DNA of 64,000 nucleotides, taken from Saprospiraceae bacterium. Its GTDB lineage: Bacteria; Bacteroidota; Bacteroidia; Chitinophagales; Saprospiraceae. A program made the position numbers and the translations under genes. Under the pieces are notes generated by a model, which worked only from the letters and a program-made list of their open reading frames with translations, searched no databases and had not been told where the DNA came from. Location: positions 1 through 64,000 of the forward strand of contig JADJVK010000012.1 in NCBI GenBank assembly GCA_016710625.1, read 5' to 3'. Positions 53,049 to 63,404 of the stretch are shown in pieces (within the stretch, counting starts at the first letter, position 1; each line of letters begins with the position of its first letter).

Positions 53049-56000
53049 TTATTTACGAAGTAATGTAATATCACCTTTGAAGACTTTATTCGTACCATCT
53101 TTGAATCGTACCTTCGACCAATAAACATAGACTCCTGGATTCATATCCTTATTTTGGAATCTTCCATCCCACCCTAAATCTGGCTCACTATGGTTAAAAG
53201 CATCTCTCTTGAATAGTAAATTACCCCATCTATCAAATATTTGTAATGTCTCTATTTTATCAACATTCTTGTTTCCAAATAATGTAAAATAGTCATTTGT
53301 TCCATCATCATCACCAGGAGTGAAAATATTTGGAATAAATACTTCTTTATCGTTTTGAATAGAAACTAACACACAATCTTCCGCTTTACAATATGCTTTA
53401 TTGTAAATAGTTAGACAGTATTCATGCCACAATTCAGGTTTAGCAACCACAGCTAACGGGTTTCCAGGAATTGTTGGAATATTTGGTTTCCATTCAATTT
53501 TGAAAATAGAATCTTTTGTGATTTTTTTCAATATTGCTTCTATTATTGCACTATCACCAAATTCTATAATCAAATCTGGTCCTAAATCAACTGAAAAATT
53601 CTCTCCATCTGGTACTATGATTGAATCTTTTGTTTTACAACCATTTACATCTTCTAATTCTATTGGATAAGTCCCTGGAACTTTTATTCCTAAATCTAAA
53701 GAAGTCCAACTTGGATCCCAAAGTGCTTTCACTCCATTCATCTTATAGGTTAATGGAAATTCACCACTTAAGACTTTCATAGAAACTCCAGCATCTAATT
53801 TTCCTTTACAACTTGGAATTTTTATTTTAAAATCTGCTTCAGGTTTAGAAGTTTTAGCAATAATATTAACAGTATCTAAATCAAAACAACCAGTTACTGA
53901 ATTGTAAACCTTTAGGAAATAATTACCACCATTGCTTGCAATTGTAAATTTAGAAGTTGGCTTAGACGTTGCTGGACCTGTCCATAAATAATTGATATTA
54001 GCACCACCAGTTGATTGGTTTCCACCCAACTCAGTAGTAGGTACTTTACAATTAATCAATTTATCAATTCCTGCATCAGCAAATGGTTTTTGGTTGATTA
54101 CTATTCTTACAATTGCAGAATCACCCAAACAACTCGGAGGAGTAGCTTTGGTGGCTAGCCCATATCTAAATAAATAGGTGCCAGAAGGAACTCCCAAAGT
54201 TCTAAATGTTGCATTTGCACTATTAAATCCATTGACAAGTTGCAGAGATTCCCATTTGCCTCCTACATCTTCATTTTTAAGAATATCTACTAGGTTGAAC
54301 AATACATCATCTCCTTCACAAGCAGCTGATACAATTGAATTTCCAGCAGTTGCCTTACAATAACAGTGATGGTCTCCAGATAAGAATAATGTATCACAAG
54401 ATTCTTCCGTTTTAATCGCAAATTGATAACTCAAATCACTCTTAATTGGATTGGAAGTAAATGTTTGTCCATTAAAAGTTCCAGCATTTGAGCCAGTTAA
54501 CAATTGTAAATTGCCACCAGAACTTGTTAAATCATAGGAAACAGTATAAGTGGTATCTTGACTATTACAAATAATAATCGGTTGTCCATTTACTTTTGGT
54601 GCTGGAATATAGATAAATTTGAAACTTACATTACAGCTATCTCTATATCCAAAGTTATCCTCTAACCATTGTAAAGTATAATCCCCATATTCAGAAACTT
54701 TTAGTGAGGTACCTGCTGAATTTTGATTTCCAATAGTTACAATAGAACCAGCTGGTTTGCTTAAAACAGTCCACTTGCCTACACCAACACTAGCTGTCGC
54801 TTTTAAGTTATGCTGTAGTCCGCAATAAATTGTGTCTGTAGGAGGGCATTTCGCTGTTGGACATTTATAGAAAATGACAGGCTCCCATACAAATCCAAGA
54901 CACTTATTATTTACCAAATTTAATTGTCCATTGTTTAAGCTATCACCTACCCCAAAAGCTATATAATAAGTCTTTCCAAATTTCATCGGAGAAACAAAAG
55001 AGAATTTACCTGTTTTATTTCTATCAAAAATAACCCCTACTTTTTTAGAAGAACAAGTATCTGTTAAAATATATTCATAAGTATCATTTGGATCAAATTT
55101 CGAATTATTATCATTTGTAGCTTGAACGAAACCGTTTCCATTATCATCCACACATACTTTCAAAACATTGGAAGGCATTGTTCCAACCTCAGTATTTAAA
55201 CATTGACAATTTTTAGTTCCATTGATGGCTGTTTTACAACCAAATGCATCTATAATATCAAAATTATACTGCAATGTATCAGAAGGAATTGGGTTTGATG
55301 TAAAGGTAGTACCATTCACGGTTCCTCCATTCATACCTAATACTTTATAAGGTCCACCACATCCAATAATATTAAAAGTTACTACATACTCTGTGAAAAT
55401 ATTGTTACAAGTAGCAATTCTATTTACATCAGTTGGTGGGTTACTAAAGTCAATTTCTACTGTATCACTATTTTTACAACCATTATTATCTGCAAATAAT
55501 TGATATTTGTATAAACCACAAGAAGTTACATCAACTTTCGTGTTTGCCGAATTTGGATCTGCAAAAGTATTTTGGCCTGGACCTGCAATTTTCGACCATA
55601 CTCCAATTCCTAAAGTCCAAGACCCAGCTAAATCGTAAGATTGACCACAAATGGAATCTTTTACACCAGCATCCACTTTTGGTGTACAATTGAAAACAAC
55701 AGGCTTGCTAATATCAGCAAGACATGTATCATTCAATTTTACTTGTTGTGGATTAAATGGATCTTGTCTAGCTACCACATAATGAGCATAATATGGCACT
55801 CCACAAGTCATTCCCACATTAAATATAAATTGGCCAGTCTGGTTTCTTTGTAAAATTTTTGTAGATGGTAATTTCAAATCAACGCCAGTTGTTAATAGAT
55901 ATTCGGAAATATCTTTTCCCCCTTTCTTGCCTGTTCCTGTCACGTTAATTACTTCATTCTCACAAGCATCATTTGCATTGATAGAAAATACTTCAGCTAT

Positions 56001-57776
56001 ACAATCACATTCTCTTATTCCTGATAAATTTTTGCTTTCACAATTATTGGCATCAGAAATATTGAAATCAAATGGGTCTCCAGCAAGTATTGGTGCAGAA
56101 ACATATTGATTGCCAACTATTTGCACTCCATTAACACTATATGGGGGCTGTCCACCTGAAATAGAAAATTTCATTATATATGACAATCCTAAACTATCAC
56201 AACTCTTTATAGGAGTCGTTACTTGTAAATCATCTGGGAAAAATTCAACTTTCATATCGTCTTTTCCAGTACATCCAAAGTTATCACTTGTCCATTCAAA
56301 AACATAAGCTCCAAATTTAGAAACTTTTACAAATGTTTTAGAATTGTTCGTTTGATCAAAAACCGCAATACCTGGTCCAGAGATTAATTTCCAACTTCCT
56401 TTTGGTGCATCAGCAACTGCTTCTATAGTTGCACTATCTCCACAAATAGTGAAATCAGCACCAGCAATTGGTTTTGGATACCCATGGAAAATAACAGGTT
56501 GACCAGGAGCAATTGATAAGCATAGGTCATTTAATAAATCAACTTGACCATTTGCTAAAACATTTCCAGCAACATAAGATATATAATAGGTGTTTTCCAA
56601 TTTCATTGGCGGATTAATGAATTTGAATTCACCTGTTTTATTTCTATCAATGATAGTTCCTAGTTGAGTACCAGGATTTGTATGCATGATAAATTCAAAT
56701 GTATCATCTATTTGTAGCACTTGATTGCCTTTATGTACTGCTTTTACAGTACCATCCTCACAAGCTGAAAGCACTAAATTTGACATATCACCAGCATTTG
56801 TTGGGCAACTACAAAGTTTAGCACCAGAGATGGTATCACTTACACACTCATTATCTCCATAAACAACAAACTTAAAAGTACTGGAGTCTGGTAATGGATC
56901 TGAAACAAAATTGTAAGGAGCAACATTTACAGTTTTAATTTTGCCATCTACTAAGTTTTTAACTAAAAATGAATTTCCACAACCATTAATAGTAAAACTT
57001 ACAGTATAGAATGTTTTCGAAGTATCACAAATAACACTTACATTAGATACTTTTGGAGGTAAACTTACATTTACACTTACAGTATCTAAATCAAAGCAAC
57101 CATTATTATCTTCTTTCCAAATCATATCATAGATTCCACAAGAATTGGATTGGAAAATTGTACCAGTTTTGGTTGTAGATAAAGAAGCGTTACTATTCGA
57201 TGGTTTATTTATTATTGTCCAAGTTCCGTTACCAATACTAGGATTTGTATTTATCGTTGTTTCAAATTGACAAAGCTTTTGGTCATCACCAGCCTGAGCA
57301 TTTGGAATTTTATATACTTTTACTTCAATATCATCATTTTTATTCCCACAAACATTATCAGCATCTACTTTTACAATACCAGTAGTTTCATTTATCCAAT
57401 TGATTATGATACTATCTTTTGTCTTACTAATTATCGTTCCACCAGTTTGTGTCCAAGAATAATTTGCATTTGGATCGATGATATCATTTTTATAAACATA
57501 ATTTGTATTGGATGCACAAATAAAGGCTGTACCAGAAACAATTGGTTGTTTTGGAGCTTGAACTATTTTTGCTTTAAAACATGTTTGTTTTGAGTTCTTA
57601 CAAACTCCTTTGGCATAAACACATACACTAGCTGTATCTTTAAGTGTAGTCCATTCAACGTCAATTTCATAAGTACCTTGACCATTTAAAATATTTCCAC
57701 CATTGAATGTCCAAACATATTCAGTAGCAGCTGGGTCAAATGGTATAGAATAAGCAGAATATTCCCCTTTACACAC
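53049..57776 (-). CDS. Giant adhesin, C-terminal part with T9SS type B sorting domain
   Basis: 1575 residues in this frame; the natural start is upstream, as it opens mid-protein with MCKGEYSAYSIPFDPAATEY. It is built from repeated Ig/PKD-like units, each with a 'C-x-C' boundary (KLCSCPTNAGD, RECDCIAEVFS, KNCQCLNTEVG, HHCYCKATAGN) and an alternating pattern KTFYTVSFTINGCG / TSYIM... / DTTYTVSYDLTSSG. The last ~100 residues, VFIPNIFTPGDDDGTNDYFT, IFDRWGNLLFKRDAFNHSEP and MNPGVYVYWSKVRFKDGTNK, end in the type B sorting domain. The missing link to 57884-58957 lies in 57777-57883, read in the third frame as EAVCAINKNKCGTATACKSV. A T has been lost from a TTT near 57890. Confidence 0.85.
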   Translation of the reverse strand: MCKGEYSAYSIPFDPAATEYVWTFNGGNILNGQGTYEIDVEWTTLKDTASVCVYAKGVCKNSKQTCFKAKIVQAPKQPIVSGTAFICASNTNYVYKNDIIDPNANYSWTQTGGTIISKTKDSIIINWINETTGIVKVDADNVCGNKNDDIEVKVYKIPNAQAGDDQKLCQFETTINTNPSIGNGTWTIINKPSNSNASLSTTKTGTIFQSNSCGIYDMIWKEDNNGCFDLDTVSVNVSLPPKVSNVSVICDTSKTFYTVSFTINGCGNSFLVKNLVDGKIKTVNVAPYNFVSDPLPDSSTFKFVVYGDNECVSDTISGAKLCSCPTNAGDMSNLVLSACEDGTVKAVHKGNQVLQIDDTFEFIMHTNPGTQLGTIIDRNKTGEFKFINPPMKLENTYYISYVAGNVLANGQVDLLNDLCLSIAPGQPVIFHGYPKPIAGADFTICGDSATIEAVADAPKGSWKLISGPGIAVFDQTNNSKTFVKVSKFGAYVFEWTSDNFGCTGKDDMKVEFFPDDLQVTTPIKSCDSLGLSYIMKFSISGGQPPYSVNGVQIVGNQYVSAPILAGDPFDFNISDANNCESKNLSGIRECDCIAEVFSINANDACENEVINVTGTGKKGGKDISEYLLTTGVDLKLPSTKILQRNQTGQFIFNVGMTCGVPYYAHYVVARQDPFNPQQVKLNDTCLADISKPVVFNCTPKVDAGVKDSICGQSYDLAGSWTLGIGVWSKIAGPGQNTFADPNSANTKVDVTSCGLYKYQLFADNNGCKNSDTVEIDFSNPPTDVNRIATCNNIFTEYVVTFNIIGCGGPYKVLGMNGGTVNGTTFTSNPIPSDTLQYNFDIIDAFGCKTAINGTKNCQCLNTEVGTMPSNVLKVCVDDNGNGFVQATNDNNSKFDPNDTYEYILTDTCSSKKVGVIFDRNKTGKFSFVSPMKFGKTYYIAFGVGDSLNNGQLNLVNNKCLGFVWEPVIFYKCPTAKCPPTDTIYCGLQHNLKATASVGVGKWTVLSKPAGSIVTIGNQNSAGTSLKVSEYGDYTLQWLEDNFGYRDSCNVSFKFIYIPAPKVNGQPIIICNSQDTTYTVSYDLTSSGGNLQLLTGSNAGTFNGQTFTSNPIKSDLSYQFAIKTEESCDTLFLSGDHHCYCKATAGNSIVSAACEGDDVLFNLVDILKNEDVGGKWESLQLVNGFNSANATFRTLGVPSGTYLFRYGLATKATPPSCLGDSAIVRIVINQKPFADAGIDKLINCKVPTTELGGNQSTGGANINYLWTGPATSKPTSKFTIASNGGNYFLKVYNSVTGCFDLDTVNIIAKTSKPEADFKIKIPSCKGKLDAGVSMKVLSGEFPLTYKMNGVKALWDPSWTSLDLGIKVPGTYPIELEDVNGCKTKDSIIVPDGENFSVDLGPDLIIEFGDSAIIEAILKKITKDSIFKIEWKPNIPTIPGNPLAVVAKPELWHEYCLTIYNKAYCKAEDCVLVSIQNDKEVFIPNIFTPGDDDGTNDYFTLFGNKNVDKIETLQIFDRWGNLLFKRDAFNHSEPDLGWDGRFQNKDMNPGVYVYWSKVRFKDGTNKVFKGDITLLRK

Positions 57777-57883
57777 TATAGGTGGACCTTGTATTGCTGT
57801 AACATCTGGATTATAATGAACATAAACAGATTTACAAGCTGTAGCAGTGCCACATTTATTTTTATTAATAGCACATACAGCCT

Positions 57884-58957
57884 CTAATCCCCTGGATCAT
57901 TACCAAATTTTACTGTTACACATGTTGCTGTTTGATTAATAATAGTCGCAAAACTAGGAAGTTGCCAAGAATAAGTACTTCCTGGTTGAGGGTTTGTCAC
58001 ACAAAACTGAAGATTTCCACCTTGACAAACTGAGTCTAAACTCGTTATTTCAGGTTCAGTTGGATTATCTAAAACTTGGATAGTATAGCATTTTGAAGTA
58101 TCCTTATTACAGACATTTACAGTTTGAATACAAATTTCATCATCTGGTGCAGAAACAGTAATCACTCCTGGATTTCCAGTGTAAACTAATGCACCATTCA
58201 AAAACCAATTGTAAGTAAATGCAGAATTATAATTTGTTATACTAATGTTATAAGTATTTCCTTCACAAAATGGACCAGCTGTACTAATGATTGCAGCAGT
58301 TGGTTTTGGAGGATAATTTTGAGTAATTACAATTTGAGCAGTTTTGCTACAAATTTTTCCATTCAAATTTAAAGTAATCTCAACCTTATAAGTTCCTGGA
58401 TCTTTTGTAGTAATATCACAGAAAGTTGCACCAGGAATTAATATATTATTTTTATACCATTTAAAAGAAGCAGCTGCATCTTGAGGTTCTAAAATTGCAT
58501 TACATGCAGAAATAATTATTTCATCATCAGGACAACTAAGATTAGTTGCGGAAGCAGAAATATTCGGATTAATGATTAATCCAATAATATTTACAGTAAT
58601 TGTTGTATCACAACTTTTAGGGGGTAATAATCCTACCCCTGGACAAGAAAACTGTTTTTGCCCTGGTTGATTTCCAAAAAATGTATTTGCACAATATGTA
58701 AATGATTCACTTTCGCATAATATTTTATCACCTAAATCCTTCAAAATTGGAGGATATTGGTCTACATTAATATTAAAATTATAATTACATCCTTGAGATG
58801 TAGTTAAAGCAACAATATGTTGTCCAGGAGGAAAAGGTGCTCCAGGAAGTGGATTTGGGGCATTTGGTACATTTGTTCCAGGCCAAAATAAATCTTCATT
58901 ACAAATAAAAACAGCTGTATCTCTATCAGGAACAGTTATTACAGGAAAGTATAGCAA
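57884..58957 (-). CDS. Giant adhesin, middle part
   Basis: 357 residues, opening MLYFPVITVPDRDTAVFICN. This is internal to the repeat unit that elsewhere reads CYIFPAIVVPDRDTLVFICD. It covers the third long repeat: DTAVFICNEDLFWPGTNVPN, GDKILCESESFTYCANTFFG, SCDTTITVNIIG, PDDEIIISACNAILEP and NIKVEITLNLNGKICSKTAQ (partial). The frame change from the N-terminal part is a lost T in the TTTT of 'TACTTTTCC' near 58950. It ends GNDPGD, at the second shift near 57890. It belongs to a single ~2819-residue protein (53049-61488). Confidence 0.82.
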   Translation of the reverse strand: MLYFPVITVPDRDTAVFICNEDLFWPGTNVPNAPNPLPGAPFPPGQHIVALTTSQGCNYNFNINVDQYPPILKDLGDKILCESESFTYCANTFFGNQPGQKQFSCPGVGLLPPKSCDTTITVNIIGLIINPNISASATNLSCPDDEIIISACNAILEPQDAAASFKWYKNNILIPGATFCDITTKDPGTYKVEITLNLNGKICSKTAQIVITQNYPPKPTAAIISTAGPFCEGNTYNISITNYNSAFTYNWFLNGALVYTGNPGVITVSAPDDEICIQTVNVCNKDTSKCYTIQVLDNPTEPEITSLDSVCQGGNLQFCVTNPQPGSTYSWQLPSFATIINQTATCVTVKFGNDPGD

Positions 58958-61488
58958 ATATTTGTATCCTCATTACAAATATTAGATGTTTTAACACACA
59001 ATGTAAAACTTGGAGCATTTACAACAGTTGAAACCGAAGATCCTTGACTTATAACTTGCCCATTTAATGTCCATTCATAAGTAAATGCAGAATTATAATT
59101 ACTTATTGTAAAGTTATATGATTGATTATTACAAAATGGACCTTTTTGTGGAACTATGGCGACTGTTGGATTTGGAGGGAAATTTTGGGATATTGTTATA
59201 GTAGAATTTTTGGTACATGATTTTCCATTAAATGTAGCAGTAATTTCAACTTTATAAAGACCAGGAGTTGTAATTGATAAATTACAATTAGTAGCACCAG
59301 GAATTAATATATTATTTTTAAACCATTTGTATGTTAAATCAGCACCATTCGGAGTTGATGTACTTCCACATGCATCTAATGTTATAATATCACCTGGGCA
59401 ATTTAAAACAGTCGAAGAAGCAGTTAATTGAGGTGTAATTACAATACCTATAATATTGACTGTAATAATTGTATCACAACTTTGAGGTGGATTTTGTCCA
59501 TTTCCAGAACAACTAAATTGTTTTGGTCCACCTTGAGATCCAAAAAAAGTTTGTCCACAATAAGTGAATGACTCTGATTCACATAAAATTTTATCACCTA
59601 AATCTTTAGTATTTGGTGGGTATTTATCTACAGTTACATTAAAATTATACATACATCCTTGTCCATTTGTCAACTGAACTACATGTAAACCTGGACCAAA
59701 TGGTGCACCAGGTAATGGATTTGGAGCATTTGGAACATTTGTACCAGGCCAACCTGTATCTTCATCGCAAATAAATACTAAAGTATCTCTATCTGGAACA
59801 ACTATTGCTGGAAATATGTAACATTTATTGGTATCTACATTACATGCATTTGTTGTTTTAACACAAAGCTCAAATGTTGGTGCTGAAGCAGTTACTGTTA
59901 CTGAAGTTCCACTTGAAACAACACTTCCATTTAAATACCAAGTATAAGTAAAATTTGAATTTACATTAGAAATAGTGAAGGTATAATTTTGATTATTACA
60001 AAATGGTCCATTTTGTGGTACATTTGCTGGTGTTGGTGGAGGAGGATAACTAGTTGTAATTATTTTAGTTAATTCTTTTGAACAACTTTTGCCATTAAAA
60101 GTAACAATTACTTTAACTTTATATGTTCCTGCATCCATTGCATCATAAGAACAACCTGTTGCACCTGAAATTAATACATTATCTTTATACCATTCATAGC
60201 TTACAGTAGCATTATTTGGTGTAAATGTTGAGCTACAGGCATCTAAAGTAATTTTATCACCCGGACAAGCTAAATTTGTACTATTAGATGTTAGTGATGG
60301 TGTTATAACAATACCGACTATATTGACAGTAATTGTAGTATCACAACTTTGAGGAGGGTATTGGCCAGTACCAACACAAACAAATGTTTTAATTCCTGAC
60401 TGATTACCGTTGTAAGTTCTTCCACAATAAGTAAATGATTCAGATTCACATAAAACTTTATCCCCTAAATCTTTTGTATTAGGAGGAAGTTTATTAACTG
60501 TAACATTGAAAACATAAGGACAGTTTTGTGCTGTTTTAAGATTTATTGCATATGTCCCAGGAGCAAAAGGAGCTCCAGGCAATGGGGATGGAGCATTTGG
60601 AACCCCAGTGCCTGGCCAAGAAGCATCTTCATCACAAATAAAAACAGTTGTATCTCTATCTGGTGGGGTTAAAACTGTAAACACTTTACATAATTGATTT
60701 GTAGAGTCACATCCATTTGTAGCTTGACAACAAATTTCAATTGTACCAGGAGCATTAAAATTAACTTGTGTGCTAGTTCCAGTAGAACCATTTAATGTAA
60801 TATCATTTCCTTGAACAGTACCTTTTTTAATCGTAGCATCACCTTGTTTAACCCACCAATGGTATTTATTTGCACCTGGAACAGCAGGAACGCTAAAATT
60901 ATACCAAACATCTGGTATTGGATTTGCACAAGGTATAGGATTCGGAGCATTTGTTGTCATTGGGCTCCAACTTTGTGTTAATGGATTTGGTGGCTTAGAA
61001 ATACAATCAGGATTTTCACATTCCACATTAAAAAAACATTGAGCACCAGAAACACCATCTATCATTAACATATACATTGTACCCGCTGTATAAGTAACAG
61101 AACCACCAAATCCACTTATTGTTCCATTAAAACCTGCATTACATTCCAATGGCGTCATATTACACATTCCTTGTTTATATATAGCTGCTTGAATATTACA
61201 ACCTCCGTTTGAGGTAATTGTAAAAGAAACAACTCCTTGTCCACTACAAGTCGGAATAAATGCTAAATACTGGTCATTATCTAACGAAGTACCATTACCA
61301 CAAAACTGATTTGGAGTAGCTCCTTGATTTTGAAAACTAAAGGTATTTCCAAAATAAGGATTCAAACAAACCCAACAAGGGTTAGCACATGTTTCTCCAG
61401 CACTTCCAGGAATGGGAGTACAAGGTGTTTGAGCATTACTGAGGAGATAACAAAAAAATAAAATAAGACTTAGTAAATGTCTTTTCAT
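58939..61488 (-). CDS. Giant adhesin, N-terminal part with signal peptide and long repeats
   Basis: 849 residues from the ATG at 61488 (an ATG at 61506 adds six). The signal peptide is RHLLSLILFFCYLLSNA. The N-terminal domain (TPIPGSAGETCANPCWVCLN, FIPTCSGQGVVSFTITSNGG, MLMIDGVSGAQCFFNVECEN) is the Cys-rich PPC/CUB-like start typical of Saprospirales adhesins. Then two and a half of three ~285-residue repeats begin with DRDTTVFICDEDASWPGTGV and DRDTLVFICDEDTGWPGTNV. It stops at CYTFL because of a one-base deletion. Promoter candidates on the minus strand are TATTTTTG at 61504-61511 and TAGTTTTG at 61551-61558. Confidence 0.83.
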   Translation of the reverse strand: MKRHLLSLILFFCYLLSNAQTPCTPIPGSAGETCANPCWVCLNPYFGNTFSFQNQGATPNQFCGNGTSLDNDQYLAFIPTCSGQGVVSFTITSNGGCNIQAAIYKQGMCNMTPLECNAGFNGTISGFGGSVTYTAGTMYMLMIDGVSGAQCFFNVECENPDCISKPPNPLTQSWSPMTTNAPNPIPCANPIPDVWYNFSVPAVPGANKYHWWVKQGDATIKKGTVQGNDITLNGSTGTSTQVNFNAPGTIEICCQATNGCDSTNQLCKVFTVLTPPDRDTTVFICDEDASWPGTGVPNAPSPLPGAPFAPGTYAINLKTAQNCPYVFNVTVNKLPPNTKDLGDKVLCESESFTYCGRTYNGNQSGIKTFVCVGTGQYPPQSCDTTITVNIVGIVITPSLTSNSTNLACPGDKITLDACSSTFTPNNATVSYEWYKDNVLISGATGCSYDAMDAGTYKVKVIVTFNGKSCSKELTKIITTSYPPPPTPANVPQNGPFCNNQNYTFTISNVNSNFTYTWYLNGSVVSSGTSVTVTASAPTFELCVKTTNACNVDTNKCYIFPAIVVPDRDTLVFICDEDTGWPGTNVPNAPNPLPGAPFGPGLHVVQLTNGQGCMYNFNVTVDKYPPNTKDLGDKILCESESFTYCGQTFFGSQGGPKQFSCSGNGQNPPQSCDTIITVNIIGIVITPQLTASSTVLNCPGDIITLDACGSTSTPNGADLTYKWFKNNILIPGATNCNLSITTPGLYKVEITATFNGKSCTKNSTITISQNFPPNPTVAIVPQKGPFCNNQSYNFTISNYNSAFTYEWTLNGQVISQGSSVSTVVNAPSFTLCVKTSNICNEDTNICYTFL

Positions 61489-61842
61489 AATTACAAAAGT
61501 TGGCAAAAATAAAATATTTTTTTTAGGATAGAGTTGTTATTTAACACGTACAAAACTAAGTATTTTTTAAATTAAAATAATAAAATTCTTTAAATAAATT
61601 ATTTTTTAAAATTTAATAACATACATGTAAAAATTAAGCAAATTTAAAATCTTAGTTTAAACATATTTTTTGAATCATTTCATATAACCAATTACTTTAA
61701 TTTTTAAATATAATATTTTGAAATTCAAAAAATTATATATCACAAATAATCAAAATAAATATTTCTATTGTAATAATAAACATTTTAACTATCTTAGCGA
61801 CATTATATTAAATAGTAAAATTTAAATTCATACCATAAAAAA
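61489..61842. other. AT-rich divergent intergenic region
   Basis: About 350 bases between the giant adhesin start and the WG-repeat start. Two TAnnTTTG-type boxes are seen on the minus strand; on the plus strand only a weaker TATCTTAG near 61790 is seen. No gene or repeat. Confidence 0.45.
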
Positions 61843-62868
61843 ATGATTGAACCGTTGTTCAAAATAAGAAATCAAGGGTATTTTGGTTTTATTAATAATA
61901 AGGGTGAAATTGCTATTGAGCCACAATATATCTATGCTGAAGCTTTTCATAATGGGTTTTCTAGAGTTCGATTGAATGATAGACTAGTTCATTTGGATAA
62001 CCAAGGAAGGTTATTGGTTAAAAAATTGTATCAATATGTTGGTAATTATGAATGTGGATATGCCCCTGTTCAACTTGTAAGATATTGGGGGTATATTGAC
62101 CAAAAAGGAAATCAATTTACTCAGATCCAATACGATGAGGCTCAAGAGTTTAGTGAGAATTTGGCATGTGTAAGGCTAGAAGGCAAAGTAGGATATATCA
62201 ATAATGAAGGTACATTGTTATTTTCACCAAGATTTAATGAAGGGAATTCTTTTAAAAATGGATTGGCATCTGTAATCACTGATGAAAATGTGCCAGCATA
62301 TATCAATCAAAGAGGTGATATTATTTTCTCCAATAATTATGAATTCAATGGTGCTTTCTATTCTGATTTAGCGGTAATTGCAAATGATAATCATTGGGGA
62401 TTGATTGACAAAAGTGGAAAAACAATAATTTCGCCACAATTCGATATTACTGAAGATTTGAATGAGTTGAAATTTAGTCAAGATCTTTTGCCTGCTTCAA
62501 AGGATGGTTTATTTGGTTTTATAGATTTAAGTGGAAAATTAGTAATCCCACATCAATTTGAATTTGCCTCTAAATTTTCGGATGGATATGCTTCATTTCA
62601 TAACGATGAAGGTATTTTTGGCTTTATCAATAAAGAAGGCAAAATTGCAATTGAGCCAACCTATGAAGAAGTTGGTGAATTTGTAAATGGCTATGCTCCC
62701 ATCTCATTAAATGAAAAATGGGGCTATATTGACAAACAAGGCAATATGATAGTCAAGCCCGTTTTTGATATGGCTACAAGTTTTGAGAATGGATTAGCAA
62801 TGATTGAAATAAAAGGTAACATGGCTTATATCAACAGTAAGTTTGATGTTATTTGGCAAGAGGAATAA
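61843..62868 (+). CDS. WG-repeat protein
   Basis: 341 residues without a signal peptide, made almost wholly of seven or eight WG-type repeats of about 45 residues. Examples are GYFGFINNKGEIAIEPQYIY, YWGYIDQKGNQFTQIQYDEA, KVGYINNEGTLLFSPRFNEG, HWGLIDKSGKTIISPQFDIT, LFGFIDLSGKLVIPHQFEFA, IFGFINKEGKIAIEPTYEEV and KWGYIDKQGNMIVKPVFDMA. WG repeats form beta-propeller-like or extended beta structures that mediate binding; the function here is unknown. Lack of a signal suggests a cytoplasmic place. Five bases separate its stop from the carbonic anhydrase gene, so they form a unit. Confidence 0.9.
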   Translation: MIEPLFKIRNQGYFGFINNKGEIAIEPQYIYAEAFHNGFSRVRLNDRLVHLDNQGRLLVKKLYQYVGNYECGYAPVQLVRYWGYIDQKGNQFTQIQYDEAQEFSENLACVRLEGKVGYINNEGTLLFSPRFNEGNSFKNGLASVITDENVPAYINQRGDIIFSNNYEFNGAFYSDLAVIANDNHWGLIDKSGKTIISPQFDITEDLNELKFSQDLLPASKDGLFGFIDLSGKLVIPHQFEFASKFSDGYASFHNDEGIFGFINKEGKIAIEPTYEEVGEFVNGYAPISLNEKWGYIDKQGNMIVKPVFDMATSFENGLAMIEIKGNMAYINSKFDVIWQEE

Positions 62869-62873
62869 TTATT

Positions 62874-63386
62874 ATGGCTTTAATTAAAAAAGTAAAAGAT
62901 AAGGCTCCAATTTTTGGCAAAAATTGTTATTTAGCTGAAAATGCGACTGTAGTTGGTGAAGTTGAAATGGGTGATGATTGTAGTGTTTGGTTTCAAGCTG
63001 TAGTCAGAGGTGATGTACATTTCATCAAAATGGGCAATAAAGTAAATGTTCAAGACGGTGCAATTATTCATTGTACTTACCAAAAAGCTCCTACAATAAT
63101 CGGCAATAATGTTTCGATTGGACACAGGGCAATTGTTCATGGTTGCACGATAAAAGATAATGTCTTAGTTGGAATGGGGGCAATTGTAATGGATCATGCT
63201 GTTGTGGAAGAAAATGTATTAATTGCAGCAGGAGCTATCGTTTTGGAAAACAGTCACTTGGAAAGTGGATTCATTTATGCTGGAATTCCTGCTAAAAAAG
63301 TAAAAGCTATAAGTGAGGAGCAATTTAAAGATACTATTCATCGTATTTCGAACAATTATGTCATGTATGCCGATTGGTTTCGGTAA
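62874..63386 (+). CDS. Gamma-class carbonic anhydrase-like (YrdA/CaiE) protein
   Basis: 170 residues from the ATG at 62874; an earlier in-frame codon at 62853 overlaps the WG gene and is unlikely. Left-handed beta-helix hexapeptide repeats run through the protein: NATVVGEVEMGDDCSVWFQA, VVRGDVHFIKMGNKVNVQDG. The zinc-binding histidines lie in DGAIIHC and in the IGHRAIVHGC motif. A C-terminal helix follows the last coil (YAGIPAKKVKAISEEQFKDT). Homologues bind zinc as trimers; some are carbonic anhydrases, others have no clear activity. It sits between the WG gene and the exonuclease gene, all on the plus strand and closely spaced. Confidence 0.92.
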   Translation: MALIKKVKDKAPIFGKNCYLAENATVVGEVEMGDDCSVWFQAVVRGDVHFIKMGNKVNVQDGAIIHCTYQKAPTIIGNNVSIGHRAIVHGCTIKDNVLVGMGAIVMDHAVVEENVLIAAGAIVLENSHLESGFIYAGIPAKKVKAISEEQFKDTIHRISNNYVMYADWFR

Positions 63387-63404
63387 TATTTAGGTATTCA
63401 ATTT

